Shown: positions 1-7,811, counted from the first letter of the stretch. The stretch: 48,764 bases of DNA from W0P28-013 sp051870755 (GCA_051870755.1 JBJECE010000023.1:1-48764); one strand, 5' to 3'. Notes: a model not told the origin generated them from the letters alone. Numbers and translations: made by a program.

Positions 1-2
1 AG

Positions 3-254
3 GCGCACCCCGCCATCGGCGGCGGCAGGCAGACCACGCTCGACCCGCATACCTGTGCCCGTGTGCTGGACGGCGATACGGTGGTCATCAGCGTGGCGTG
101 CATACCTGACCGCGCCATCCCCGTGGCACCCTTCTTCCGCGACGGCGACACGCTGACCGAGTGCTACACAGGGCAGCAAGCGACGGTGCAGAACGGATTA
201 GTGCGTTTGACACGTTATGAAAATGGTGTCGCTGTGTTTGTTCGGCGTAAATAG
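3..254 (+). CDS. C-terminal part of a probable GH13 alpha-amylase-type glycosidase (5' end outside window)
   Basis: The frame is open from the window edge and ends at TAA-like stop TAG at 252-254, so only about 83 C-terminal residues are present. The text begins AHPAIGGG and contains DGDTVVISVA and FRDGDTLTECYTGQ. This pattern resembles the C-terminal beta-sandwich that follows the catalytic barrel in GH13 amylases, where a 'hPAIG.G' turn precedes strands carrying 'dkVvVa' and a final 'y.G....v.nG' hairpin. No catalytic residues lie inside the window, so the enzyme class is an inference from the tail only. A good intrinsic terminator follows within 15 bases. It could instead belong to another all-beta C-terminal domain. 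Confidence 0.45.
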   Translation, partial: AHPAIGGGRQTTLDPHTCARVLDGDTVVISVACIPDRAIPVAPFFRDGDTLTECYTGQQATVQNGLVRLTRYENGVAVFVRRK

Positions 255-267
255 ACGCTAAAAATCA

Positions 268-299
268 AGGTCGGACTTACACAGCCCGACCTTTTTTTT
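268..299 (+). terminator. Rho-independent terminator after the glycosidase gene
   Basis: A perfect 7-bp stem, AGGTCGG pairing with CCGACCT, with an 11-base loop, is followed by eight T residues. It sits 14 bases after the upstream stop codon. It lies between convergent genes, and its reverse complement is followed by a T-rich stretch, so it may also serve lysS on the other strand. Confidence 0.85.
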
Positions 300-320
300 A
301 GTTGCAATAGAGTTGCTCTC

Positions 321-2030
321 TTATTGGCACCATTGTTCCACCAATTCTTTGGCGGGATTGGCTAAACCGAGTTTGTTCTTCTTGTTATAGCCGCACAAAT
401 CTTGGTGTAATTTATTGGGATTTAGACCTTTGAGTTTATCGACCATGTCGTAGCCGAGTTTTTGCAGCGGTTCTACCCATTCGGCCGGCACGCCTATTTC
501 GATGTAACGGTCGGGGGCATCTTTTTTCTGCACTTTTTCGGGTTTCATCTGCGGGAACAGCAACACTTCTTGAATAGTTGTCTGTCCGGTCATAAACATG
601 GTCAGGCGGTCGATGCCGATGCCGATGCCGGACGTTGGCGGCATGCCGTATTGCAGTGCGCGCAGAAAGTCTTGGTCGATAATCATGGCTTCATCGTCGC
701 CTTTGTCGGCCAAGCGCATCTGCTCTTTGAAACGTTCTTCTTGGTCGATGGGGTCGTTCAATTCCGAATAGGCATTAGCCAACTCTTTGCCGTTCACCAT
801 CAGTTCGAAACGCTCGGTGAGACCGCGTTTGCTGCGGTGCATCTTGGTGAGCGGACTCATCTCTACCGGATAATCGGTGATGAAAGTCGGTTGAATGAAT
901 GTGCCTTCGCAAAATTCGCCGAAAATTTCATCTATCAGTTTGCCTTTGCCCATGGTGTCGTCGATTTCCATGTCGAATTTTTTGCATACCTCACGGATTT
1001 CGTCTTCCGTTTTGTCGGTTAGGTCGTAGCCCGTTTTCTCTTTGATGGCTTCCAAAATCGGTAGGCGACGATACGGCGCTTTGAACGAAATGGTTTTGCC
1101 GTCGATGACGCTTTCGCTGCAACCGTTCACCGCAACGCAGATGCGTTCCAGCAGTTTTTCGGTAAAATCCATCATCCAATTGTAATCCTTGTACTGCACA
1201 TAGAGTTCCATGCAGGTAAATTCCGGATTGTGGTTCTTGTCCATACCTTCGTTGCGGAAGTTTTTGCCGATTTCGTACACGCCTTCGAAACCGCCCACAA
1301 TCAGGCGTTTCAAATAGAGTTCGGTGGCGATGCGCAGATACATGTCGGTGTCGAGCGCATTGAAGTGTGTGATGAACGGGCGCGCGCTGGCACCGCCGGC
1401 AATGTTTTGCAGCGATGGCGTTTCGACTTCGGTGTAGCCCGCTTCGTCGAGGGCGTTGCGCAAGGTGCGCAGAATGGTGGCACGTTTCAGAAACGTTTCT
1501 TTCACGCCATCGTTCACTATCAAATCGACATAACGCTGGCGGGCACGCAGTTCGGGGTCGTCGAATTTGTCGTAAGCCACGCCGTCTTTGTATTTCACGA
1601 TAGGGAGCGGCCGCAACGATTTGCACAGCACGGTCAGTTCTTGGCAGTGCACGCTGATTTCGCCCATTTGTGTGCGGAAAACGAAACCTTTAACACCGAT
1701 GAAATCGCCAATGTCGAGCAATTTTTTGAAAACGGTGTTGTACATTTCTGGTTGTGCGTCGGTGTTTATGTCGTCGCGCGACACATACACCTGTATGCGC
1801 CCTTTCGAGTCTTGCAACTCGATGAACGACGCTTTGCCCATGATGCGGCGGCTCATGATGCGACCGGCTATACATACCGATTTGGCCGGTGCGTTGTCAT
1901 CAAATTCGTTTTTGATGTCGGTCGAAAAAGCATCGGTAGGGTAGGCGGCTGCCGGATAAGGGTCGATGCCCATTTGGCGCAAAGCGTCGAGGCTTTGGCG
2001 GCGACCAAGTTCTTGTTCTGTCAGTTCCAT
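321..2030 (-). CDS. lysS: Lysyl-tRNA synthetase, class II
   Basis: This enzyme charges tRNA-Lys with lysine in the cytoplasm. The 569-residue product has the N-terminal OB-fold anticodon-binding domain (about residues 50-140) and the class II catalytic core. Motif 2 is visible as FRNEGMDKNHNPEFTCMELY at 258-277, and motif 3 as GIGIGIDRLTMF before residue 490. The usual bacterial protein ends shortly after motif 3; this one continues for 71 residues (from KVQKKDAPDR to the C-terminus). A C-terminal extension of this kind is familiar from Bacteroidota LysRS and is a useful lineage marker; its role is not known to me. The ATG start gives a full N-terminus. Two tRNA-Lys genes, its substrates, occur 6 kb away. 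Confidence 0.97.
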   Translation of the reverse strand: MELTEQELGRRQSLDALRQMGIDPYPAAAYPTDAFSTDIKNEFDDNAPAKSVCIAGRIMSRRIMGKASFIELQDSKGRIQVYVSRDDINTDAQPEMYNTVFKKLLDIGDFIGVKGFVFRTQMGEISVHCQELTVLCKSLRPLPIVKYKDGVAYDKFDDPELRARQRYVDLIVNDGVKETFLKRATILRTLRNALDEAGYTEVETPSLQNIAGGASARPFITHFNALDTDMYLRIATELYLKRLIVGGFEGVYEIGKNFRNEGMDKNHNPEFTCMELYVQYKDYNWMMDFTEKLLERICVAVNGCSESVIDGKTISFKAPYRRLPILEAIKEKTGYDLTDKTEDEIREVCKKFDMEIDDTMGKGKLIDEIFGEFCEGTFIQPTFITDYPVEMSPLTKMHRSKRGLTERFELMVNGKELANAYSELNDPIDQEERFKEQMRLADKGDDEAMIIDQDFLRALQYGMPPTSGIGIGIDRLTMFMTGQTTIQEVLLFPQMKPEKVQKKDAPDRYIEIGVPAEWVEPLQKLGYDMVDKLKGLNPNKLHQDLCGYNKKNKLGLANPAKELVEQWCQ

Positions 2031-2099
2031 AAAGATAAATGCTGATTTATAGTGTGTTGTTATTGACTAAAAAAATCGTGCCGCAGCGAAAACGGCGTT

Positions 2100-3116
2100 T
2101 TAATCTTTCAAATTCAAAATGATGGATTCGAGTTTGCGCAGCGTGGCGTCGAGCGACATGTAACTTTCGCCACCGGCCGCGTTGGTATGACCACCGCCGC
2201 CAAAATGCTCGGATGCAATGGTATTCACCGGCACTGCGCCTTGCGAACGGAACGAGAGTTTCACCTTCTTCTCCTCTTCGCGCACAAATATCGAACGGTG
2301 TATGCCGACTATCGATAACGGTATATTGACAAAACCTTCGGTGTCGCCCACCTGAAAGTTATATTTTGTCAATTCCTCTTTGGTCAGGCTGATGACGGCT
2401 GTGTGCTGCCGCGGATATAGTTTCATTTTATGGACCAAACAATAGCCCATCAGGCGCATGCGACTTTCCGAATAGTTGGTGTACACGCGGCGATAAATGT
2501 CGTCCTTGTCGATGCCGATTTTCAACAATTCGGATATAATGGTGTAGATTTCAGGCTGTTGCGAGTTGTACGAAAAATTGCCCGTGTCGGTCATCATGCC
2601 CACATAGATGGCTTCGGCACACGCCTTGTCGATGCGGTCGCTCCAACCCATTTGCACTATCAGACTGTAAAATAACTCGCTGGTCGATGACAAATCCGGA
2701 TACGAAATGACAACGTCGGCAAATTGATCGGGGTCTAAATGGTGGTCGATCAGCAGTTTCGGGGCTTTGCTCTGTTCTACAAACGGTTTCACACCATTGA
2801 TGCGTTTCAGACTGTTGAGGTCGAACAAAATCAGCAAATCGGCACTGACTATGGCTTTTTGCACGGCTTTATTGTCGTCTTCGTAGATGAGAATGTCGCT
2901 TGCGCCGTTCATCCAACCGAAAAACGACGGAAAATGGTTGGGCAGTATCGTCGTAACTTGCTTGCCAAGCGCACGCAGCAAATGACGTGCTGCCAACGAC
3001 GAACCGACGGCATCGCCATCGGGCGACATGTGCGAAATGGTTACAATGCGTTGTGCTGCCGTTATCAGTTGTCGGGCAGCCGCTACGCTTTCCTCCGAAA
3101 TGAATTGTATCTGCAT
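2100..3116 (-). CDS. nrnA: DHH/DHHA1 phosphoesterase, bifunctional oligoribonuclease/PAP phosphatase type
   Basis: NrnA-type proteins degrade 2-5 nt RNA oligomers (nanoRNA) and dephosphorylate 3'-phosphoadenosine 5'-phosphate in the cytoplasm. I place the start at the ATG at 3116 (MQIQFISEES), giving 338 residues; the frame extends further upstream but that stretch contains the promoter. The DHH domain shows SPDGDAVGSS (Asp33, Asp35), Asp99 in LILFDL, and DHH at 124-126; MTDTGNFSY follows. The DHHA1 domain ends with GGGHTNAAGG near residue 310, the substrate-binding glycine motif. All metal ligands expected for the family appear present. The gene has its own promoter downstream of the efp terminator. 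Confidence 0.92.
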   Translation of the reverse strand: MQIQFISEESVAAARQLITAAQRIVTISHMSPDGDAVGSSLAARHLLRALGKQVTTILPNHFPSFFGWMNGASDILIYEDDNKAVQKAIVSADLLILFDLNSLKRINGVKPFVEQSKAPKLLIDHHLDPDQFADVVISYPDLSSTSELFYSLIVQMGWSDRIDKACAEAIYVGMMTDTGNFSYNSQQPEIYTIISELLKIGIDKDDIYRRVYTNYSESRMRLMGYCLVHKMKLYPRQHTAVISLTKEELTKYNFQVGDTEGFVNIPLSIVGIHRSIFVREEEKKVKLSFRSQGAVPVNTIASEHFGGGGHTNAAGGESYMSLDATLRKLESIILNLKD

Positions 3117-3134
3117 AGTGTTAAAATCAATCTG

Positions 3135-3166
3135 CAAAGTTACCGAAAAAATTGCATTTATCCAAA
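3135..3166 (-). promoter_or_regulatory. Bacteroidota-type promoter of the nrnA-like gene
   Basis: On the minus strand a TTTG -33 box (3163-3166) is followed after 20 bases by TAACTTTG (3142-3135), an exact TAnnTTTG -7 box. It lies 18 bases upstream of the chosen ATG. Confidence 0.75.
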
Positions 3167-3174
3167 TGTAACGC

Positions 3175-3204
3175 AAAAAAAAGAGGCGAATTTGATTCAC
3201 CCCT
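3175..3204 (-). terminator. Rho-independent terminator of efp
   Basis: On the minus strand, a 10-bp stem with two G-T wobbles (AGGGGTGAAT with ATTCGCCTCT, loop CAA) is followed by a run of eight T. It begins 26 bases after the efp stop and separates efp from the nrnA-like promoter. Confidence 0.75.
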
Positions 3205-3229
3205 TTCCTTTTTTTATGTGCGCTCGCAC

Positions 3230-3793
3230 TTATTTGGCGCGTTCGATGTACGAACCGTCGCGTGTGTCGATGCGGATTTTCTCGCCGGTGTTGATGAATA
3301 GCGGCACGCGCACTTGTGCGCCGGTTTCCACAGTGGCCGGTTTCAGTGTGTTGGTGGCGGTGTTGCCGGCCATACCCGGTTCGGTATAGGTAACTTCCAA
3401 ATCGACTTTGACGGGGAGTTCGGCGTACAAAATGGTTTCTGTCGATGCATCAAATACCACATCAACCACCAACCCGTCTTTCAGAAAATCGACGCCCGTA
3501 ATCTGGTCGCGGGCAATGGTGGCCTGCTCATACGTCTCCTGATCCATGAATACGAAATCTTCGCCCTCTTTGTACAAAAATTGATACTGACGGCGTTCGA
3601 CGCGCACGTCTTCGAGACGCTCGCCGATGTTGAAACGACGTTCGAGTACGTTGCCCGAAACAACATCTTTCAGCGTGGTGCGCATAATCGTATTGCCTTT
3701 GCCGGGTTTAACGTGCAAAAAGTCGATGCAGAAATACAACTTGCCATCCATGCGGATGCAAGTACCTTTTTTAATGTCTTGTGAGAGAATCAT
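3230..3793 (-). CDS. efp: Elongation factor P
   Basis: EF-P binds the ribosome next to the P site and relieves stalling at consecutive prolines. At 187 residues it has normal family length: N-terminal KOW-like domain, then two OB domains ending in the conserved ...RIDTRDGSYIERAK. The loop that reaches the peptidyl-transferase centre reads HVKPGKGN, with Lys32 at the tip, so it is the lysine-type EF-P rather than the arginine (rhamnosylated) type. No EpmA or EpmB modification gene is visible in the window. The ATG at 3793 gives the canonical start. It is transcribed divergently from yebC, another factor tied to proline stalling. Confidence 0.97.
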   Translation of the reverse strand: MILSQDIKKGTCIRMDGKLYFCIDFLHVKPGKGNTIMRTTLKDVVSGNVLERRFNIGERLEDVRVERRQYQFLYKEGEDFVFMDQETYEQATIARDQITGVDFLKDGLVVDVVFDASTETILYAELPVKVDLEVTYTEPGMAGNTATNTLKPATVETGAQVRVPLFINTGEKIRIDTRDGSYIERAK

Positions 3794-3839
3794 AAAAATT
3801 GTTTTATTTGATTTGGTTTTCGTGATTTTTTACGGGCTG

Positions 3840-3871
3840 CAAAGGTAATAAAAAAATGCCATTTACACAAA
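3840..3871 (-). promoter_or_regulatory. Bacteroidota-type promoter of efp
   Basis: Reading the minus strand, TTTG at 3871-3868 is followed after exactly 20 bases by TACCTTTG at 3847-3840. Both boxes match the Bacteroidota consensus, and the -7 box is 47 bases upstream of the efp ATG. Confidence 0.8.
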
Positions 3872-3930
3872 TATTTGCAATAAAAAACGGTGCAAATGCC
3901 TGCCGGTTGACATTTTTTTGCTTGTAACAG

Positions 3931-3960
3931 ATTGTAATTGCAGAATTATTTGTAATTTTG
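3931..3960 (+). promoter_or_regulatory. Probable promoter of yebC
   Basis: An exact -7 box, TAATTTTG (3953-3960), lies 34 bases before the yebC ATG. The -33 position holds ATTG at 3931-3934, one mismatch to TTTG, with an 18-base spacer. Confidence 0.6.
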
Positions 3961-3994
3961 CAGGCGAAAAATTCATTTTTTTGATTACAACTAT

Positions 3995-4726
3995 ATGGGA
4001 AGAGCATTTGAATTTCGTAAAGCCAGAAAATTTAAGCGTTGGGGCAATATGGCACGTACCTTTACGCGCATCGGTAAAGAGATAACCATCGCCGCCAAAG
4101 CCGGTGGCGCCGATCCGGCCGGCAATCCGCGTTTGCGCGCGTTGATGGCCACCGCCAAAAAAGAAAATATGCCGAAAGAAAATGTGGAACGCGCCATCAA
4201 AAAAGCTTTCGACAAGAGTTTTGCCGACTACAAGGAGATGAACTACGAAGGCTACGGCCCGCACGGCATCGCCATTTTTGTGGAAACTGCTACCGACAAC
4301 ACTACACGCACGGTGGCCAATGTGCGCAGTTATTTCACCAAACACGGCGGTTCGCTCGGCACAACGGGCAGCCTCGAATTTTTGTTCGACCACAAATGTG
4401 TGTTTCATGTGGCAAAAAAAGAGGGCGTTTCGACCGACGACCTCGAGTTGGAACTGATCGATTACGGCGTGGACGAACTCGTCGAAGAGGATAACGAAAT
4501 CATCATTTACGGCGAATTTGCACAGAATGCGGCTATTCAAAAATACCTCGAAGGCAATGGCTTCGAGATAACAAGCAGCGAATTTGTGCGCTTGCCTAAC
4601 GATTTGAAAACACTTACGGCCGAACAGCGCGAATCGGTGAATAAACTCATCGAGAAACTCGAAGAAGACGAAGACGTGCAAAACGTATTCCACAACATGG
4701 CCGAACCCGATGACGAAGAAGCATAA
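3995..4726 (+). CDS. yebC: YebC/PmpR (TACO1) family protein
   Basis: The 243-residue product starts MGRAFEFRKARKFKRWG, a Bacteroidota version of the YebC N-terminus (elsewhere MAGHSKWANIKHRK). ARTFTRIGKEI, then NPRLRALMATAKKENMPKENVERAI, are the family signature. The acidic C-terminus (EEDEDVQNVFHNM...DDEE) is also typical. The family was long annotated as DNA-binding transcriptional regulators; the mitochondrial homologue TACO1 and recent bacterial work instead link it to translation of proline-rich stretches. Its position back to back with efp fits the translational role. A terminator follows at 4790. Confidence 0.95.
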   Translation: MGRAFEFRKARKFKRWGNMARTFTRIGKEITIAAKAGGADPAGNPRLRALMATAKKENMPKENVERAIKKAFDKSFADYKEMNYEGYGPHGIAIFVETATDNTTRTVANVRSYFTKHGGSLGTTGSLEFLFDHKCVFHVAKKEGVSTDDLELELIDYGVDELVEEDNEIIIYGEFAQNAAIQKYLEGNGFEITSSEFVRLPNDLKTLTAEQRESVNKLIEKLEEDEDVQNVFHNMAEPDDEEA

Positions 4727-4789
4727 AAAAGTTGTTTAATGTTATTAAAAGTTGTTTAATGGAGGTACTGTTAAGAAGTACTTGTGCGA

Positions 4790-4822
4790 GACTGCCTAAC
4801 GTGTTTAGGCGGTCTTTTTTTT
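4790..4822 (+). terminator. Rho-independent terminator of yebC
   Basis: A stem of GACTGCCTAA against TTAGGCGGTC (one T-G pair) around a 5-base loop is followed by a run of nine T. It lies between convergent genes. Just upstream, at 4728-4759, the 15-mer AAAAGTTGTTTAATG occurs twice in direct orientation, with no evident function. Confidence 0.85.
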
Positions 4823-4849
4823 GTACTCATTTTTGTAAAATTGTTCAGA

Positions 4850-5137
4850 TTATAGCGAATCCAAAATGCGCTTTTTATACGTTGGAGAATGCTGAAAGTA
4901 CACATCAAGCACGGACAAATATGTATATGGAAGCCATTTCATCGCCAACATAGCAATCATATTGTCGAAATCAAAACGTGGGTTTCCTGACGATTCAAAG
5001 TAATGAGATTCCATTATTTCACAAGCTGTTTTTTCAGATGTCCACAAGCTGCCTTCTATGCGACCGTCAAATTCTTGTGGGCATTCATCTTCTCCATGAT
5101 AGAAATGGCAAAGTTTTAATAGTTCATCGCGTTTCAT
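4850..5137 (-). CDS. Small uncharacterised protein P2, paralogue of the upstream gene
   Basis: I do not recognise a named family. The 95-residue product has no signal peptide or membrane segment. Its N-terminal part reads ELLKLCHFYHGEDECP (residues 5-20), followed by SLWTSEK at 30-36. The gene at 5254-5598 has the same arrangement (ELMRRCHVYKGESECP then LWEAE), so the two are tandem paralogues sharing ELxxxCHxYxGExECP...LWxxE. Two cysteines and a histidine are conserved, suggesting a structural or metal-binding role, but that is inference. It is the last gene of the minus-strand cluster that begins with the WYL regulator; a 116-base gap separates it from its paralogue. Confidence 0.7.
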   Translation of the reverse strand: MKRDELLKLCHFYHGEDECPQEFDGRIEGSLWTSEKTACEIMESHYFESSGNPRFDFDNMIAMLAMKWLPYTYLSVLDVYFQHSPTYKKRILDSL

Positions 5138-5253
5138 ATTGTGTAAATGTGTTTGTTTGATTTTTTCTTGCGTGTACGGTCATTAAATGCGCGAATACTC
5201 GAAAGGAGGATATATATATTTTGATATTGAACCATCAAATTAAAAAATGGCGG

Positions 5254-5598
5254 TTACAAGCCGCCACTTTTTTTAATTTTACGTTCGTAATATGCAGGGA
5301 AATAGTTTGCATTTATATCCGTTGGATTTTCGCTGTGTTTATCGTATATAGCGAACAACAATGCAATAACCTCCAACGGAAAACCTTCACCATCACCAAC
5401 CCACGCAAGATTGAACCTGTGCAGAGTTTTAAGTGCATCTTCTATAATTTGCGATGATGCTTTTGAACATTCATTGACATACATTTGTTCCGCTTCCCAC
5501 AAAGTGAAGTCCACATTGTCCGGACATTCTGATTCACCTTTGTACACGTGGCATCTCCGCATCAGTTCCGTAGCGGTTGGAATAAATCTGTTCGTCAT
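5254..5598 (-). CDS. Small uncharacterised protein P1, paralogue of the downstream gene
   Basis: This 114-residue protein overlaps the stop codon of the ADP-ribosylglycohydrolase by four bases (ATGA), so the two are almost certainly co-translated. It carries ELMRRCHVYKGESECP at residues 11-26 and LWEAE at 33-37, the pattern shared with the 95-residue protein downstream. No signal peptide or transmembrane segment is seen. The C-terminal half contains GFPLEVIALLFAIYDKH, equivalent to FDNMIAMLAMKWLPY in the paralogue, so the similarity extends beyond the cysteine motif. The function is unknown; coupling to an ADP-ribosylglycohydrolase suggests a partner or accessory role. Confidence 0.78.
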   Translation of the reverse strand: MTNRFIPTATELMRRCHVYKGESECPDNVDFTLWEAEQMYVNECSKASSQIIEDALKTLHRFNLAWVGDGEGFPLEVIALLFAIYDKHSENPTDINANYFPAYYERKIKKSGGL

Positions 5599-6365
5599 AT
5601 TTTTATCGTTTTGTAAAATTGTTCAACAATCAATTTCATTTCATCGGGCAAATAATCTGCGGCGCGCTGTTTTAGTTCGTCAGGCACACCGTACAAAGCC
5701 TCTGCTATGCCACCGACTATTGCGCCGAGCGTATCGGCATCAGCACCGAGCGAAACAGCCAAACGAATCGCCGATTCATAATCGTAACTATCACGAATGC
5801 ACACGAATGCAGCAGGTACGGTTCCGTTGCACGATTCGTCAAACTTGTTACGGAAGTTGTCGAGGTCGCTGTGAGCAATATCGTAGCCGAACAGATGTTC
5901 TATCTCGTTCAACAACTCGTTTTTCGATATGCCGTTTCGTGCGAGGAAAACAGCCAATGCTGTGGCTTGTGCTCCACGAATGCCATCGTGATGGTTGTGT
6001 GTGCAGGCTGCGGAGTAGGTTGCCTCTGCTAAAACCTCGTTTTTTGTTTTGCAAAGCCAACCGAGAGTACTCACACGCATCGCAGAACCATTTCCCCACG
6101 AAAAGTAGGGTGTCGCGTCGGGCGAATGCAACCATGTGTTGAAACTGCCACCATATCCACCCATCGGATGCGGATAACGCAAGCACCATTCACGGAGCGC
6201 ATCGCAATATGATTTTTTGTTCATATACGCGTCGGCAACGGCAATCGTACAAATCGTGTCGTCCGTATAAATGCTGCGTTTGCTTAACAACGGAAAATGA
6301 TAATTGTCTGTCGGATTGAACTCATACACCGAACCGACAATATCGCCAAAAATTGCGCCAATCAT
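5595..6365 (-). CDS. ADP-ribosylglycohydrolase family protein (ARH/DraG type)
   Basis: ARH/DraG enzymes remove ADP-ribose from modified proteins, nucleic acids or small molecules using two metal ions. The 256-residue product starts at the classic MIGAIFGDIVGSVYEF. Metal-ligand motifs are present at both ends: TDDT at 34-37 and GADADTLGAI at 207-216 (Asp209, Asp211, Thr212). The fold is all-alpha and the length is typical of the short bacterial forms, so it looks catalytically intact. It starts 11 bases after the HIRAN gene stops and overlaps the next gene by four bases, so it is the centre of a tight operon. The substrate cannot be told from sequence. Confidence 0.9.
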   Translation of the reverse strand: MIGAIFGDIVGSVYEFNPTDNYHFPLLSKRSIYTDDTICTIAVADAYMNKKSYCDALREWCLRYPHPMGGYGGSFNTWLHSPDATPYFSWGNGSAMRVSTLGWLCKTKNEVLAEATYSAACTHNHHDGIRGAQATALAVFLARNGISKNELLNEIEHLFGYDIAHSDLDNFRNKFDESCNGTVPAAFVCIRDSYDYESAIRLAVSLGADADTLGAIVGGIAEALYGVPDELKQRAADYLPDEMKLIVEQFYKTIKI

Positions 6366-6376
6366 TCAACTTGGAA

Positions 6377-6721
6377 TTAAATTACAGCGTTCGACTTCCG
6401 CAAGAGGTTAATGCGTATATGTATCTGATTGTTAGGGTGTTCTCTGGTGTCGATGGAGGTGATGATACATTCGAAAATGTCGGCGTAGCCAAAATCCATC
6501 ATCGTGGCGAATAAATTGTTGTGCTGCTGTGGAATGTACCCGATGTGCAACGCTTTGTAGAAAAGTGCTATTGCATTGTGGTCGAATTTGTTTTCGTCCT
6601 CGCGCATCATCGTTAATTTATCGCCCGGTTTTAGTTGGTCTAATACCAAATAACCTTCGGTGTGGCCGAATCCGGCTACGTTGCAGTGGAGGAGTGTTTC
6701 TTTGTTTTTCTTGATTAGCAT
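6377..6721 (-). CDS. HIRAN domain protein
   Basis: The HIRAN fold is an OB-like domain that in HLTF/Rad5 helicases binds 3' DNA ends at damaged or stalled forks; stand-alone bacterial copies are often linked to phage-like or defence-like genes. I start at ATG 6721 (MLIKKNKETL), giving 114 residues; the longer frame upstream adds a cysteine-rich stretch without family similarity. The family pattern is clear: KPGDKLTMMREDENKFDHNA (31-50) then HIGYIPQQHNNLFATMM (59-75), matching 'l..GD.l.L.rEp.N.yD.nAi.v....iGyiP...n..lA.ll..g'. It is the whole protein, with no helicase or nuclease attached. Its stop lies 11 bases before the ADP-ribosylglycohydrolase gene. Confidence 0.88.
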   Translation of the reverse strand: MLIKKNKETLLHCNVAGFGHTEGYLVLDQLKPGDKLTMMREDENKFDHNAIALFYKALHIGYIPQQHNNLFATMMDFGYADIFECIITSIDTREHPNNQIHIRINLLRKSNAVI

Positions 6722-6817
6722 AACTATTTGTGAATCAGTGATAACGTGCTCGTTGTTGAGCGTCCGTGTCTGATTGCAAGTGCAAAAATATAACACTAAA
6801 CTGACATTACAAGTCAG

Positions 6818-7750
6818 TCAATCAAGAAAATGCACTTGGTACATGTGCGCGAGTTGTTCGGCTTCCGACCGGAAAGCCTCTCGCAGATATGCCGGTTCCA
6901 ACACTTCGAGATTGGCGCCGTGTTTGCGGAGTTCCTGTATAAAGTCGTAGGTAGGAGCGATGTGGTAGGTGAATATGCTGTATTCGTCGTTCTGCTCGGT
7001 TTCGTATTGAGTTTCGTGAATAGGCAGTGTGCGTATGTAGTTGGCTGCGGCTGCTTTGACTTTTACTTTGACGTACTCGGTTTCGGTGATTCGTCGATCG
7101 ACACCAAATTGGTTCTCGAAAAATGTTCCTGGATCGAAATTTTTGGGCATTTTGCCGATTTGGTCGGTGGCGCATATCTCCATTACGCGGTCGAGTGCAT
7201 AGACGCGCGGCGCAGTCTCTTCGGGGTGGTCTTCGGGTTTACCAATCAGATACCAACGTTGTTTGAATACTTTGAGACAGTAGGGCGTCAATCGGAATGA
7301 GTGTGCCTCCTGACGCTCGAAACGCTTATAAGTCATAAGCAACAGACGCCCTTCTTTCATGGCTGAAACGATGGTTGACAGGAAACGTGCTCCTTCGGGA
7401 ATGCGCTCGAAGAGGATGCGATTTTGCATGTCGCCGGCGAGGTTCACCATATTATTGACGGCGAACGTGTCGATGAGCCATGCGCGCACGCCGTTGTCGT
7501 CGCTATCGCCCATATTTGCCAAAAAATACGTTTTGGTTGTGCGGTTGCATGCGATTTCGATGCCGAACATTTCGAAGATGGTCTCTCGGTGGCGATGAAA
7601 ATTGCGTTCGCCGTATTCGGTAGCATGCGTGTCGTTGTAGGACGAGTGTGCCCAACGTCGATCAATCTCTTCGCGCGAGATTTCGCCTGCCGAATAGATG
7701 GTGTCAATCAGCCAGATTAAGCGTTGAAAAAGTTTGTTTTGCGCGGCCAT
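6818..7750 (-). CDS. WYL-domain transcriptional regulator
   Basis: WYL proteins pair a DNA-binding N-terminus with a ligand-sensing WYL domain (Sm-like fold) and often regulate defence or DNA-damage genes; some sense single-stranded nucleic acid. I start at ATG 7750 (MAAQNKLFQR), giving 310 residues; the frame upstream runs through the promoter and into the tandem repeats. Residues 1-85 form a predicted winged-helix region, and the WYL core reads FKQRWYLIGKPED (W166-Y167-L168), preceded by FRLTPYCLK. A C-terminal WCX-like domain ends in HMYQVHFLD. It is the promoter-proximal gene of the minus-strand cluster; 96 bases separate it from the HIRAN gene. Confidence 0.9.
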   Translation of the reverse strand: MAAQNKLFQRLIWLIDTIYSAGEISREEIDRRWAHSSYNDTHATEYGERNFHRHRETIFEMFGIEIACNRTTKTYFLANMGDSDDNGVRAWLIDTFAVNNMVNLAGDMQNRILFERIPEGARFLSTIVSAMKEGRLLLMTYKRFERQEAHSFRLTPYCLKVFKQRWYLIGKPEDHPEETAPRVYALDRVMEICATDQIGKMPKNFDPGTFFENQFGVDRRITETEYVKVKVKAAAANYIRTLPIHETQYETEQNDEYSIFTYHIAPTYDFIQELRKHGANLEVLEPAYLREAFRSEAEQLAHMYQVHFLD

Positions 7751-7779
7751 GATTATTATTTGTGTGCGGAATGTTGCGA

Positions 7780-7811
7780 CAAAGGTATCTGTTTTTCTTG
7801 ATTTGTGCAAG
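7780..7811 (-). promoter_or_regulatory. Probable promoter of the WYL-HIRAN-ADP-ribosylglycohydrolase cluster
   Basis: On the minus strand, TACCTTTG (7787-7780) is an exact -7 box 29 bases before the WYL ATG. The -33 position has CTTG (7811-7808), one mismatch to TTTG, with a 20-base spacer. It lies immediately downstream of the tandem repeat array. Confidence 0.6.

Noticed and set aside
4728..4759. Direct repeat AAAAGTTGTTTAATG twice after yebC
   Set aside because: Only two short AT-rich copies with no structure or gene context; likely a local slippage product.
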